Assembly: GCF_000633255.1 (NCBI RefSeq)
Contig: NZ_AYMJ01000010.1
Span: 1-38,806, forward strand
Length of the DNA: 38,806 bases
Direction: 5' to 3'
Origin: Pseudomonas sp. H1h
GTDB lineage: Bacteria > Pseudomonadota > Gammaproteobacteria > Pseudomonadales > Pseudomonadaceae
The notes beneath the pieces were generated by a model. It did not search any database and was not told the origin of the DNA. It saw nothing but the letters and a program-made list of their open reading frames with translations. Positions 8,157 to 17,021 of this stretch are shown piece by piece (within the stretch, counting starts at the first letter, position 1; each line of letters starts with the position of its first letter). A program made the translations under genes and the position numbers.

Positions 8157-9154
8157 GGCCGGTTTCCACGAAAGATGCGCCACGACAGCAGCTCCGGATT
8201 GCGCGCGGTGCGCTGGCTGACGCCGAAACGCGGCAGGTTCAACGGATCGCCTTCGCCGCGATAGATACCGGTGGCGGTACCCAGGGCGAACGGGTAGTCG
8301 TGTTCGGCTATCTGCTTGCGTACCCGTTCGTCGTTGTTGCCGTTGGGGTAGCAGTAGACCGGCAGCGGCCGATTGCAGCCATTGTTCAAGGCATCACGGC
8401 TGCGGCTGATTTCCTCGTTCAGACGCACGTCGTCCAGCCCGGTGAGGATCGCGTGACTGGCGCCGTGCGGGCCGAAACGCACCAGCCCCGAGGCTTCCAG
8501 CGCCCGCACCTGATGCCAGTCCAGCGCTTGCGGCTGCGCTTCGGGCGGGCATTCGTCGGTCAGCCGTTCGAGCATCGCCGGCTCCAGATCTTTGAGGCTT
8601 TGCAGGTAATGCAGCAGCGACAGGCTGCGCCGGTCGACATCAATGTCGTCCACCAGTACCGGCAGCGGGTGGTGGATCACGTGCAGGCACTCGATCAAGT
8701 GCATGCGCGCTTTCTCGCCATGGCTGCCCCACAAGGTTTCGCCAAGACTTTCCCACCAGAAACGCTGGCGGCTGCCGACGAAATCGGTGGAGAGAAAAAT
8801 GCTCGCCGGCACCTGATGTTTTTGCAGCAACGGGAAGGCGTTGACCGCGTTGTCGCGCCAGCCGTCGTCGAAGGTCAGCGCTACCCGTGGGCGTTCGCTG
8901 CGCAGTGAGGTGGGTGCAAGGATGTCCATCAGCGGCACGCAGTCGAAATGCCGACGCAGCCACACCAGCAAGTGCTCGAAGGCTTTTGGCCCGACGCACA
9001 GTTCATTGCGGTGCGGCAGGTCGGCGGCGCGGTCATTGGCCAGCACCCGGTGCAACATCAGGATCACCCCGGCACCGTGCAACTGATTTCGTCCCACGGG
9101 GGAGTTGAGGTAAAGCCAGCCACTGGTGCGTTTTATTAGTTGTTTGATCGCCAT
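8153..9154 (-). CDS. NodB-type polysaccharide deacetylase (CE4)
   Basis: A 333-residue protein. CE4 motif 1 is TFDDG at 94-98. Motif 2 appears as HGASH (H230, H234), a normal H-x3-H spacing. The region ILMLHRVL at 31-38 is the usual lead-in for this class of deacetylases in EPS clusters. No cleavable signal peptide is obvious, although the N-terminus is basic. It probably removes acetyl groups from N-acetylhexosamine residues of the polymer or its precursor. It starts 14 bases after the GT2 stop, with GAGAGGA upstream. Confidence 0.85.
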   Translation of the reverse strand: MAIKQLIKRTSGWLYLNSPVGRNQLHGAGVILMLHRVLANDRAADLPHRNELCVGPKAFEHLLVWLRRHFDCVPLMDILAPTSLRSERPRVALTFDDGWRDNAVNAFPLLQKHQVPASIFLSTDFVGSRQRFWWESLGETLWGSHGEKARMHLIECLHVIHHPLPVLVDDIDVDRRSLSLLHYLQSLKDLEPAMLERLTDECPPEAQPQALDWHQVRALEASGLVRFGPHGASHAILTGLDDVRLNEEISRSRDALNNGCNRPLPVYCYPNGNNDERVRKQIAEHDYPFALGTATGIYRGEGDPLNLPRFGVSQRTARNPELLSWRIFRGNRP

Positions 9155-9167
9155 GGCTTGAGTCCTC

Positions 9168-10304
9168 TCAACGGTTTTGTTCAGGGTTCCACTGGGCGTA
9201 ACGGTGGCCGCGCAGGAACTGCCACAGGCCGATGCTCATGCCTGCCAGTGTCACCAGCAGGAAGGCCGCAAGGCGGAACGGTTTGGGTAACCGGTGTTGT
9301 GAATCCAGCAGTCCGGCAATCGCCACGGCGTAGCCGAACAGCTGCGCGATCAGGGCCAGCCGATAGAAACCGTGGTCGTCCCACAGCCAGAAGTTGCTCA
9401 GCAGCAACGGCAGCAGCAGGATCGGCGCCAGGCGGCGGATCAGCTTGTGGCTGATCAGCGCAATCGAATACAGGCCATGCTTGAGTGGGTTGAGCAGCTC
9501 ACTGCGCTGGGCGAGGCTTTGCAGGCCACCGACGGTCACGCGTTGACGGCGGCGGAACTGTTTGTCCGCTTCGTCGACTCCGTGGTCGATCACTTGCGCC
9601 TCGGGCACATACACAATGCGCTTGAAGGCGACCGGTGCGCAGGTACTCAGAAAGAAATCGTCGTTGACCTCCGCCGGCACGCTCTGGAACAACTCGCGGC
9701 GCAGGGCGAGCAGGGCGCCGTCGGCCGAGACCATGCAACCGGTGCGATTCTCGACCCGGCGCAGCCAGCCTTCGTAATGCCGGTACAGGCTGTCGCCGAC
9801 GCTCAAGCCGGTGCCGGTCACCGGAATCACCATGTGTCCGGCACAGGCGCCGACGCCGGGATCGCCCAGTGGCGCCAGCAGGTAGCCGAGGGTTTCGCGC
9901 GACCATTGATTGTCGGCGTCGGTGAACACCAGAATGTCGCCGGTGGCCAGTGCCACGCCGGCGTTCAGCGTCGCCGCCTTGCCCTGACGTGGCAGGTCGA
10001 GCACGGTGATCCGCGAATCAATCACCTTGCGCGCGCAGGCCACGGTGTCGTCGGTGGAGCCGTCGCTGGCGAGAATGATCTGCAACGTGGCCGGCTGATA
10101 ATCCTGCGCCAGCAGTGTGCGCAACTTGTGCTCGATGTGCCGCGCCTCGTTGTGCGCAGCGATCACGATGCTGATGTTCAGCGGCGGCGCCGGGGCATGG
10201 CGCCAGGCCGGGAACAACGGCGCCAGCAGGCTCAGCAGCAGCGGGTAGCCCAGATAGGCGTACACCGGCAGCAGCAGGCACATCCAGAAAATGAATTCAG
10301 CCAC
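9168..10304 (-). CDS. Membrane-anchored family 2 glycosyltransferase (cellulose-synthase-like)
   Basis: A 378-residue inverting GT2. An N-terminal membrane helix (about 3-31) precedes the GT-A domain starting ISIVIAAHNEARHI (44-57). Nucleotide-sugar and metal ligands are visible: SDGSTDD (80-86) and TDADN (128-132). The base region is NDDFF (214-218), then RRRQR (251-255) in place of the classical QxxRW. Three or four hydrophobic segments close the C-terminus. The start is GTG at 10304, with GGAGG seven bases upstream. It overlaps the end of the preceding GT by 8 bases. Sugar specificity is unknown. Confidence 0.82.
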   Translation of the reverse strand: MAEFIFWMCLLLPVYAYLGYPLLLSLLAPLFPAWRHAPAPPLNISIVIAAHNEARHIEHKLRTLLAQDYQPATLQIILASDGSTDDTVACARKVIDSRITVLDLPRQGKAATLNAGVALATGDILVFTDADNQWSRETLGYLLAPLGDPGVGACAGHMVIPVTGTGLSVGDSLYRHYEGWLRRVENRTGCMVSADGALLALRRELFQSVPAEVNDDFFLSTCAPVAFKRIVYVPEAQVIDHGVDEADKQFRRRQRVTVGGLQSLAQRSELLNPLKHGLYSIALISHKLIRRLAPILLLPLLLSNFWLWDDHGFYRLALIAQLFGYAVAIAGLLDSQHRLPKPFRLAAFLLVTLAGMSIGLWQFLRGHRYAQWNPEQNR

Positions 10305-11265
10305 GGGCAGGCCTCCTGGCGTTCCAATGACACAGATTGAGAATGAATGCCGCACCCGCGAGATGCAGGCGCACCCAGTGCAGGCCCCACAGTTGCAGGG
10401 TCAGGCTCAGATCGTGATGGCGTGAACTCTGACGAATGCTCAGCACCAGCGCCGGTATCGTCGTCAACAGCACCATGACTGCTGCGTGATGCGGGAAACC
10501 GTTGAGCAGCGCAGAAATGGCCAGCAAGTCGAGCAGCCATGCGCCGAGCGAGAGCATCGGAAACCGCAGCAGGCGCAGGCTGAAACCGTGGGTGCGCAGC
10601 AGTTGCAAATGACTGCCCTGACGCCACATCTCCTTGCCCATCCACTCGCGCCAGTTCATTTCGTAGCCCCAGTGCAGGGCCACGTTGCTGTTCACCGCCA
10701 GCAGCCGCGCGCCTTGTTCACTCAGGCGCAGGGTGAACTCCTTGTCTTCGCCGGTGCGCAGGTGTTCGTTGAAGCCGCCGACCTTGTCGAACCAGCGCCG
10801 CCGCATCAGCAGGTTGGAGCTGGGCAGCCAGTCCACCGTGTGCGACGCCTGGCTCGACGGCCGCAGCGTGCGCCGTTGCCAGGCGGTGGCGTACCACGGC
10901 GCGGCGGCGGGGGTATGCAGGTCAAGGCCGAACACGTCGGCCTGAGCACCGGATTCCAGTTCGAACAATGGCTTGAGCCAGTCTTCGGGCATCTCGACGT
11001 CGGCATCGATGAACGCGATCCACTGGCCGCTCGCCAGCAGTACGCCGCGATTGCGCAAGGCGCCGATCAACAAGCCCGGCAGCACCAGCACTTGCGCGCC
11101 GAACTGGCGGGCGATGTGCGGCCCGTCGTCGCTGGAACCGTTGTCGACCACAATCAACTCGCACTCGATGTTGGCGGCATGTGCGGCTTTTTGCGCGGCC
11201 AACAGCGTGCGGCCGATGTGCCGGGCCTCGTTGTACATCGGGATGATGATGCTGATCCGATTCAT
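10297..11265 (-). CDS. Family 2 glycosyltransferase
   Basis: A 322-residue GT2. The GT-A start is ISIIIPMYNEARHIGRT (4-20), followed by VVDNGSSDDG (39-48), FIDADVEMPEDW with the DxD-type motif, and RTGEDKEFTLRL with the catalytic ED. The C-terminal third has two or three hydrophobic stretches, suggesting membrane attachment. The start overlaps the polymerase stop as ATGA. It should add one sugar of the repeat unit at the cytoplasmic face. Confidence 0.85.
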   Translation of the reverse strand: MNRISIIIPMYNEARHIGRTLLAAQKAAHAANIECELIVVDNGSSDDGPHIARQFGAQVLVLPGLLIGALRNRGVLLASGQWIAFIDADVEMPEDWLKPLFELESGAQADVFGLDLHTPAAAPWYATAWQRRTLRPSSQASHTVDWLPSSNLLMRRRWFDKVGGFNEHLRTGEDKEFTLRLSEQGARLLAVNSNVALHWGYEMNWREWMGKEMWRQGSHLQLLRTHGFSLRLLRFPMLSLGAWLLDLLAISALLNGFPHHAAVMVLLTTIPALVLSIRQSSRHHDLSLTLQLWGLHWVRLHLAGAAFILNLCHWNARRPARG

Positions 11266-12632
11266 GCGCGGGCCTCGGTCAGGGGTGCTTGTTCGGCTTT
11301 GAGGCGCAGGACGCTGGTCAGCGCGAGCATGATCCACACGTATTTCTGGTTGGGTGCGCTGAGGAACATCAAGAACAGGGTCAGCGACAGGAAACTCACG
11401 CCCAGGTGGGTCATCAGGTCTGCCTGCTGCCAGTCGCGCCGTTGCAGCCACGCGGCGCGTGCGCGGATCAGGTTGTACAGGCCCAGGCCGAGCATGCCGA
11501 CGAACAGCAGGCCGGCAGGAATCCCCAGTTCGCTGAAGATTTCCAGGTAGGTGTTGTGGGCACGGCGGTACAGGTCACCAATCTTGCGGTTGGCGGAAAA
11601 CGCCTTGGCGTAACCGGTGGTTGCGTAGTGCAGCGGGAAGGTGCCGGGGCCGGAGCCGAGCAGCGGGTTCTCGCGGATCATCTGCCCGCCGACCACGATG
11701 TACGAAGCACGGCGACCGAGGGATTCGTCGTCGTGGCCCTTGGCCCCGGCGCTGAGCACGCTCAGGGATTGAATGCGTGCGATGTAACCGGCAGGCATTG
11801 CGTAGATCGCCAGCGGTATCACGATGGCCGCACCCAGCATGGCAAAACCCAGGTGCCGTGGGCGGATCCGGGTCAGTTGGGCGCGGTAGTGCCAGCAGCC
11901 GATCAACAGACTCAAGGCCACCACCACCAGCCCGGAGCGCGACTCGGTCTTGGTCATGCCGCCGAGCAGCAACAGGCAGCAGGCGCCCCAGAACAAACGA
12001 TGCAACAGATTCGGGCCGCGAATCACCAGCAGCAGCCCCAGCGGAATGGCGAAAGCGATCAGCAGCGCGAAGGCGTTGGGGTCTTCGAGCAGCCCGGCAG
12101 CGCGGCCCTGATCCTGAAATCTGGTCGAGAACATGGCCATGGCGCAGGTGGCGCTGACGCTCAGGGTCACCAGTCTGGCGAACAGATCGAGGTTCAGTTC
12201 GCGGCCGATCAGCAGGGTGATGACAAACAGGATCAGCCCGACGCTCAGTTCACGTAGATGCCCCAGCGACATGCCCATGTCATCGGTGTTGAGCAGGCTG
12301 AGGAAATACAGAACCAGAAACCACGCCAGAAAACGCCAGAGGTTGCTGCGCAGGCGTTCGCCGGGAATCTGGTGCATGGCCAGTTGCAGCATCAGGATCA
12401 CCGCCAGTGACGCGCCGATCAGTTTGCTTCCGGACAGCGTGCTGTCCTTGAAGAAACCTTCGAATGGTACCAGCGCGGCAATGCCCAGCAGGCCCCAGGT
12501 TGGCTTGCGGTACAACACCGAGAAACCCACCAGCCCCAACACTGCGCCTGGCGCCAGAAACGGATAAGGGCTGGCGAGCAGACCGATGCACACCAGGCCG
12601 AGCAGAGTGACGATCGAGAGCGGGAAAATCAT
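11262..12632 (-). CDS. Wzy-type polymerase / O-antigen ligase family protein
   Basis: A 456-residue polytopic membrane protein with about 11-12 hydrophobic segments. A large periplasmic loop carries the Wzy_C/WaaL hallmarks: GLLEDPNAFALL, then NPLLGSGPGTFPLHYA and, after it, RAHNTYLEIFSELGIPAG, the conserved H-N-x-Y/F-L motif. It is placed between GTs in an operon with Wzx and Wzz homologues, so polymerisation of the repeat unit is the likely job rather than ligation to lipid A. ATGA overlaps flank both ends. Confidence 0.85.
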   Translation of the reverse strand: MIFPLSIVTLLGLVCIGLLASPYPFLAPGAVLGLVGFSVLYRKPTWGLLGIAALVPFEGFFKDSTLSGSKLIGASLAVILMLQLAMHQIPGERLRSNLWRFLAWFLVLYFLSLLNTDDMGMSLGHLRELSVGLILFVITLLIGRELNLDLFARLVTLSVSATCAMAMFSTRFQDQGRAAGLLEDPNAFALLIAFAIPLGLLLVIRGPNLLHRLFWGACCLLLLGGMTKTESRSGLVVVALSLLIGCWHYRAQLTRIRPRHLGFAMLGAAIVIPLAIYAMPAGYIARIQSLSVLSAGAKGHDDESLGRRASYIVVGGQMIRENPLLGSGPGTFPLHYATTGYAKAFSANRKIGDLYRRAHNTYLEIFSELGIPAGLLFVGMLGLGLYNLIRARAAWLQRRDWQQADLMTHLGVSFLSLTLFLMFLSAPNQKYVWIMLALTSVLRLKAEQAPLTEARA

Positions 12633-13720
12633 GCGCGTGCCTCCCGTGCCGTGCGGATGTACAGCTGCGACCAGCGTTCGGCCAGGGCCTTGAGGTCGTA
12701 GCGATCCTGTTGTGTACGCTTTGCGTTGTCGCACAATTGCCGGGCCAGGTCTGGCTCGTTCAGCAGATTGTCGAGCTGACGGGCGAGGGCGCTGCTGTCG
12801 GCGGGGGGCGCCAGCAGGCCGTTGTGCCGGTGCTCGAGCACATCGGGAATACCGCCGACAGCGAACGCCACCACCGGCACGCCGGCCTGCATCGCTTCGA
12901 GCAGAATCATTGGTGTGCCTTCGGTGCGCGAGCTGATCACCAGCGCATCCAGTTGCTGCCACCACGCTTGCATGGCGGTCTGGTAACCGGGCAGGCGTAT
13001 GCGTGGTGACAGTCCGGCGGCGTCGATCCGTGCCTGCAGGGCTTCGCGTTCCGGGCCATCGCCGAGCATCACCGCATCCAGCTGCGGATGCTGGTGACAC
13101 AGCGGAATCAGAGCATCGAGAAACAGATCCGGGCCTTTTTCGCTGCTCAAGCGCCCGACGTAACCGGCCAGCCAGCGCTGGCGGTCAACGTTGCAAACCA
13201 GCGCGGCGGCGGCCGGCAAGCCGTTGGGGATCACCTGCAGCTTTGCCGCCTGCACGCTGGCCTGACGATGCAGCACGGCAATACTCTCGGCCACGCACAC
13301 CACCCGATCCACTGACGCAGTGCGGCACAGCTGCAGACTCAGCCAGGTGTAGAACTTCTGTTTGCGGCTGCGCGGGGTGAAGCCGTGCTGGGTAATGACC
13401 AGCGGCAAACGCAACAGCGTCGCCCCGACCCAGCCGAACAACAGCCCCTTGAAGTTGTGGGTGTTGATCAGTGGCTGCTCGCTGCGCCGGGCGCGCAGAT
13501 GGCGCAACAATTCGCCGAGCCCGGCACAACCACGACAGTCCACCCCGGCCTCGCGAAAGCGCGCGATCAACGCCGGCGGTGCATCGAGAAACAGCACCTG
13601 GTGCTGCCCCGGTGTCGCCAGGCAGTGATCGAGCAACATCCGCTCGGCCCCATAGAAGCCACCGCTGCTGAGCAAATGAATGATCGGCAGCGCGGCGTTC
13701 GGGGTGGACAGCGTGTTCAA
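12629..13720 (-). CDS. Family 4 (GT-B) glycosyltransferase
   Basis: A 363-residue retaining GT. The N-terminal Rossmann half begins PIIHLLSSGGFYGAERMLLD, typical of GT4 enzymes. The C-terminal half has YVGRLSSEKGPDLFLDAL, the GDGPEREAL strand and the nucleotide-sugar motif TEGTPMILLEAMQAGVPVVA (E-x7-E). The start is a TTG at 13720 that forms a TTGA overlap with the Wzz-like stop. No strong Shine-Dalgarno is visible, so translation is probably coupled. The next ATG in frame would cut the first strand, which supports the TTG start. Confidence 0.85.
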   Translation of the reverse strand: MNTLSTPNAALPIIHLLSSGGFYGAERMLLDHCLATPGQHQVLFLDAPPALIARFREAGVDCRGCAGLGELLRHLRARRSEQPLINTHNFKGLLFGWVGATLLRLPLVITQHGFTPRSRKQKFYTWLSLQLCRTASVDRVVCVAESIAVLHRQASVQAAKLQVIPNGLPAAAALVCNVDRQRWLAGYVGRLSSEKGPDLFLDALIPLCHQHPQLDAVMLGDGPEREALQARIDAAGLSPRIRLPGYQTAMQAWWQQLDALVISSRTEGTPMILLEAMQAGVPVVAFAVGGIPDVLEHRHNGLLAPPADSSALARQLDNLLNEPDLARQLCDNAKRTQQDRYDLKALAERWSQLYIRTAREARA

Positions 13721-15309
13721 TTGCGCACCCAGTGCACGAAGCTTGGCACGGTCCAGTTCTTGTGCGGATTGCGTGGCAGCACGTTCTCGTCGTTGATCAC
13801 CAGCAACACGGGCAGGCCCAGTTCGTGGGTGATTTGCGCAGGGTGTTTGAAACGGTGATCGAAGAACTCACGCACATAGACCAGGGCAATCGCCAGCAGC
13901 AGCCCGGTGAACAGCCCGAACGGGATGATCAGCAACGGTTTGGGGAAGGCCGGCTCTGTCGGTTCAAACGGCGGGCTGAGGACCTTGGCGTTCGACAGGT
14001 CGTTGTTGAGCGAACCGGCGGTGCTGCTTTCGGCAAAGCGCTGTGCGTAGGTCGAGAACGCCGTGTGCAGCGCGTCGATTTCGGTGTCCATCTGCCGCAG
14101 CTTGCTCTGGGTCTGCTGCAGGGTATGGATGCGGTTCTTGAAGTCGGCGATGCGTGCGGTTTTCTGGTCGATCACCTGTTGCACCACGGCCAGGTCGTTG
14201 GTGCGTTCCTGAATGCGGTTGCTCACCACTTTGAGGAACTGCTGACGGGTGCGGGCAATCTGCTCGCGAGTCAGCAGCATCGGCTCGCTGCCGGGCTGGA
14301 ACACCGCGAGGTCATTCATGTAGCGGCTGACCTGGGTGGTCAGTTGTTCGCCCAACTGTTTGACTTCCCGGTCCTCGAACGCCACGTTGTCGACAGTGGT
14401 GGTGAAGGTGTAGGGGAAGGTGTAGTCGTTGAGCTTGTTGGTGCTGGCAGCGGCCAGTGCGGTTTTCAGGTATTCGAGCCAGCGCTGGCTCTGCAACAGA
14501 CGATCCTGGTACAGGTTCAGGGCTTGCTCTTCGGTGTTGATCGCGTTCAGGCGGAAGGTGATTTCTTCCTTCGGATCGGACGAACCGACACTTTCCAGCA
14601 ACGCCTGGCGATTGCCTTCCAGCCCATCAAGGCGCACCTGATACAGGTGTTTCTTGGTTTCGTAGAAGGATTGCGGCAGGTCGATCGATTGCAACGCCTG
14701 ACGGCTGACCAGATAGTTTTGCAGCAGGGAGGCGACAAACGTCGTGCCCTGGTGCGGATCCGGGAAGCTGTAAATGATCGAGATCACGTTGGAGCCGGGC
14801 AAGGTCTCGATCTTCAGGCTGTCGAGGGCCTGTTGGGTGAGGCCGTCGAGCACGGTGTCACGCACCGGATCGGTTTGCAGCCCGAGCAGGTTACGCAGCG
14901 GATTGATCACGTACTGGCGTAGCGGCGAGGAGACGTAGCGCCGGAACGGGTCGCTCACCAGTTTGGCGAACACGCCCACCGGTGGGTTGTACTCGCCCTT
15001 GTCGCGCAGCTCGCTGATGGTCTGGCGGATCAGCGCCGGCGACCGCAGGATGTTGCTTTCGGTTTCCATGTCCGCCAGTGACGGCGGAATGAAGGTGGCG
15101 TTATCGACCGTCAGTGACGTGGTGGCGTCACCCTGGGAAAGTTTTTTCGACTGCACGATCACCTGGGCGGTGATATCGAAGCTCTGTTTGAGCACCAGCG
15201 GCAGTACCAACGCGATGACTGCAAAGATCAGGAAGACCCGTTTCACCAATTGCTTGTTGGCGAAGAAGATCCTGAAGAACTCATGCAGGTAGTTTTCCTT
15301 TGGATTCAT
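13717..15309 (-). CDS. Wzz-type polysaccharide co-polymerase / chain-length determinant
   Basis: A 530-residue inner-membrane protein, longer than E. coli Wzz. TM1 lies near residues 24-42 (VFLIFAVIALVLPLVL). A long periplasmic part has extended coiled-coil stretches (about 220-420), and TM2 follows near 458-480 (FGLFTGLLLAIALVYVREFF). After it comes the cytoplasmic HPAQITHELGLPVLLVI segment seen in Wzc/GumC-type proteins just before their kinase domain. Here the ATPase is separate, at 16374-17021. It should set chain length and dock with the OPX lipoprotein. It starts 17 bases after the OPX gene. Confidence 0.88.
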   Translation of the reverse strand: MNPKENYLHEFFRIFFANKQLVKRVFLIFAVIALVLPLVLKQSFDITAQVIVQSKKLSQGDATTSLTVDNATFIPPSLADMETESNILRSPALIRQTISELRDKGEYNPPVGVFAKLVSDPFRRYVSSPLRQYVINPLRNLLGLQTDPVRDTVLDGLTQQALDSLKIETLPGSNVISIIYSFPDPHQGTTFVASLLQNYLVSRQALQSIDLPQSFYETKKHLYQVRLDGLEGNRQALLESVGSSDPKEEITFRLNAINTEEQALNLYQDRLLQSQRWLEYLKTALAAASTNKLNDYTFPYTFTTTVDNVAFEDREVKQLGEQLTTQVSRYMNDLAVFQPGSEPMLLTREQIARTRQQFLKVVSNRIQERTNDLAVVQQVIDQKTARIADFKNRIHTLQQTQSKLRQMDTEIDALHTAFSTYAQRFAESSTAGSLNNDLSNAKVLSPPFEPTEPAFPKPLLIIPFGLFTGLLLAIALVYVREFFDHRFKHPAQITHELGLPVLLVINDENVLPRNPHKNWTVPSFVHWVRN

Positions 15310-15326
15310 GATCGTTCACCTGAGAG

Positions 15327-16352
15327 TCAGTTACTGCTGCTGCTTTTGTTGTCGACGCGGTAGCCGAAGCTGAAGCCCACGCCCTGGAACAACACCACGT
15401 CTGCCAGTTGCCGAGCCAGATCGCCGGCACTCGCCAGTTTGGTTTTCGGCACGAACAGCATGTCGTCCGGTTGCAGGTAGGCGATCTGCGACGCGTCGCC
15501 CGCCAGGGCTTTTTCCACGTCGTAGTGCACGGCCTGCACCTGATTGCCGTTGCGGCGCATGATCACCACCGAATCCAGACGCGCCTTGACGTTGGTGCCA
15601 CGGGCCAGGGTCAACGCTTCAAGCACCGAGACCGGGCGGCGGATCGGGTAGGAACCGGGTTGACCGACTTCGCCGAGTACGTAGATCTCGTTGCCGGCGG
15701 TGGACTTGAGCATCACATCGACGCTCATCTTCCCGGGCAACTGCGCGTATTTCTGGTTGAGGAAGGTTTCCAGTTGGTTGATGGTCATGCCTTGCAGCGG
15801 CACCGCGCCGATTTCCGGGAAACTCGCATAACCGTCGTTGCCCACAGTGATCTCACGGCTCATGCCGGTGGCTGGGTGATTCAGCGCGCTTTTGAGGTTC
15901 TGTTCATTGGTCAGCGGGCTGATGACCTGCACTGTCAGCTGATTGCGATTGGGCTGGAACAGTTGCTTGCGCTGATAGGCGCGCTGGATTTCTTCGCGCG
16001 CCTCGTCGCCGGTCAGCCCGGCGATTTTCACCGAGGTGTTGGCGCCGGGCAGGTTGATGGTGCCGTCGGGCAACACCAGTTGGTTGCCGTTGAGCTGGCT
16101 GGCCGCGGTGAAGTTCAGGCCGATCTGGTCACCCGACTGCACGCGGTAGGCGTCCGAACCGCTGGTGCTGATGTGGAAGATCACATCCAGTACATCTTGC
16201 GGGCGCAGGGTCTGTTCGACCTTGGGCATGTCGGTCGCCTGGGCATTGGCCGGCGTGGCGGTGAGGATATTCACCGGCATGTTCTGGGTTTCGGGAGTGC
16301 TGGAGCAGCCTGCAAGCGGCAGCATCAGCAGAACAAGTATCTTGGCGTTCAT
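15327..16352 (-). CDS. Outer-membrane polysaccharide export lipoprotein (OPX/Wza-like)
   Basis: A 341-residue lipoprotein. The signal peptide ends in the lipobox L-A-G-C with C16. The Poly_export core is visible around YRVQSGDQIGLNF and VLPDGTINLPGA. Two SLBB-like beta-grasp repeats follow (TVGNDGYASFPEIGAV, then YVLGEVGQPGSYPI and YLQPDDMLFVPKT). It should form the outer-membrane channel for the finished polymer. It sits between the ATPase and Wzz genes, the usual order for an export triad. Confidence 0.9.
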   Translation of the reverse strand: MNAKILVLLMLPLAGCSSTPETQNMPVNILTATPANAQATDMPKVEQTLRPQDVLDVIFHISTSGSDAYRVQSGDQIGLNFTAASQLNGNQLVLPDGTINLPGANTSVKIAGLTGDEAREEIQRAYQRKQLFQPNRNQLTVQVISPLTNEQNLKSALNHPATGMSREITVGNDGYASFPEIGAVPLQGMTINQLETFLNQKYAQLPGKMSVDVMLKSTAGNEIYVLGEVGQPGSYPIRRPVSVLEALTLARGTNVKARLDSVVIMRRNGNQVQAVHYDVEKALAGDASQIAYLQPDDMLFVPKTKLASAGDLARQLADVVLFQGVGFSFGYRVDNKSSSSN

Positions 16353-16373
16353 GGCGTCATCCTTCGCGTTTGC

Positions 16374-17021
16374 TTACAGGTTTTTGTAAAGCCACTTGGG
16401 CATGTAGTACTTGCGCCGGTTGAACACGCTGCCGACCACTTTTGCCCCGGCCTGGGTCAGGCGTTGCACAGCGGCTTGGGCGACTTCCCAGCGGGTGTCT
16501 TCAGCACGGACCACGAACACCACGCCGTCGACCTGGGTCCCGAGCACCAGCGTGTCGGCGGCGGAGTACACCGCGTCACCGTCGATCACCACAAAGCGGT
16601 ACTGGCTGCCCAATTGGTCGAGCAACGGGCTCAGGCGCTCGGCGGTCAGGTGCTCCATGGTGCGGATCGGCCGGCCGTTGGGCAGGATGTGAAACGGCAA
16701 GCTCGACACCTGCACCACACAGTCCTGCAACAGCGGCGGGCTGTCCGGGTTGAACAACAGGTCGCGCAGGCCGCGCTCCTTGCTCAGGTTCAGTTGTTGC
16801 GTGAGGTTGCTGGCCGACTGGCTGGCATCGACCAGCAGCACCTGGCCGCTGCTCATCTGCGCCAGTTGGCTGGCCAGTGCCAGGGCACTGGTGGTGGTGC
16901 CCGCGCCGGGGTTGGCGGCGGTCAGAAACAGGATCCGCAGATCCAGATCCAGCACGGTCGAGATCAGGTTCGATTCGCTGGGGTTGGCAATGCTCAGGCT
17001 TTTGTTGGTTGAACCGTCCAT
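16374..17021 (-). CDS. CpsD/Wzc-like tyrosine-kinase-type ATPase with degenerate Walker A
   Basis: A 215-residue ParA/MinD-superfamily protein like the stand-alone kinase half of Wzc. Walker A' is VLLVDAS (61-67) and Walker B is FVVIDGDA (143-150). The Walker A position reads ANPGAGTTTSA (36-46): the lysine expected in GxGK(S/T) is replaced by threonine (codon ACC). The short C-terminal tail holds Y205, Y206 and Y212, a small tyrosine cluster as in BY-kinases. Either nucleotide binding is altered or the protein now works as a structural partner of the co-polymerase. Its ATG overlaps the preceding stop as TAATG. Confidence 0.8.
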   Translation of the reverse strand: MDGSTNKSLSIANPSESNLISTVLDLDLRILFLTAANPGAGTTTSALALASQLAQMSSGQVLLVDASQSASNLTQQLNLSKERGLRDLLFNPDSPPLLQDCVVQVSSLPFHILPNGRPIRTMEHLTAERLSPLLDQLGSQYRFVVIDGDAVYSAADTLVLGTQVDGVVFVVRAEDTRWEVAQAAVQRLTQAGAKVVGSVFNRRKYYMPKWLYKNL

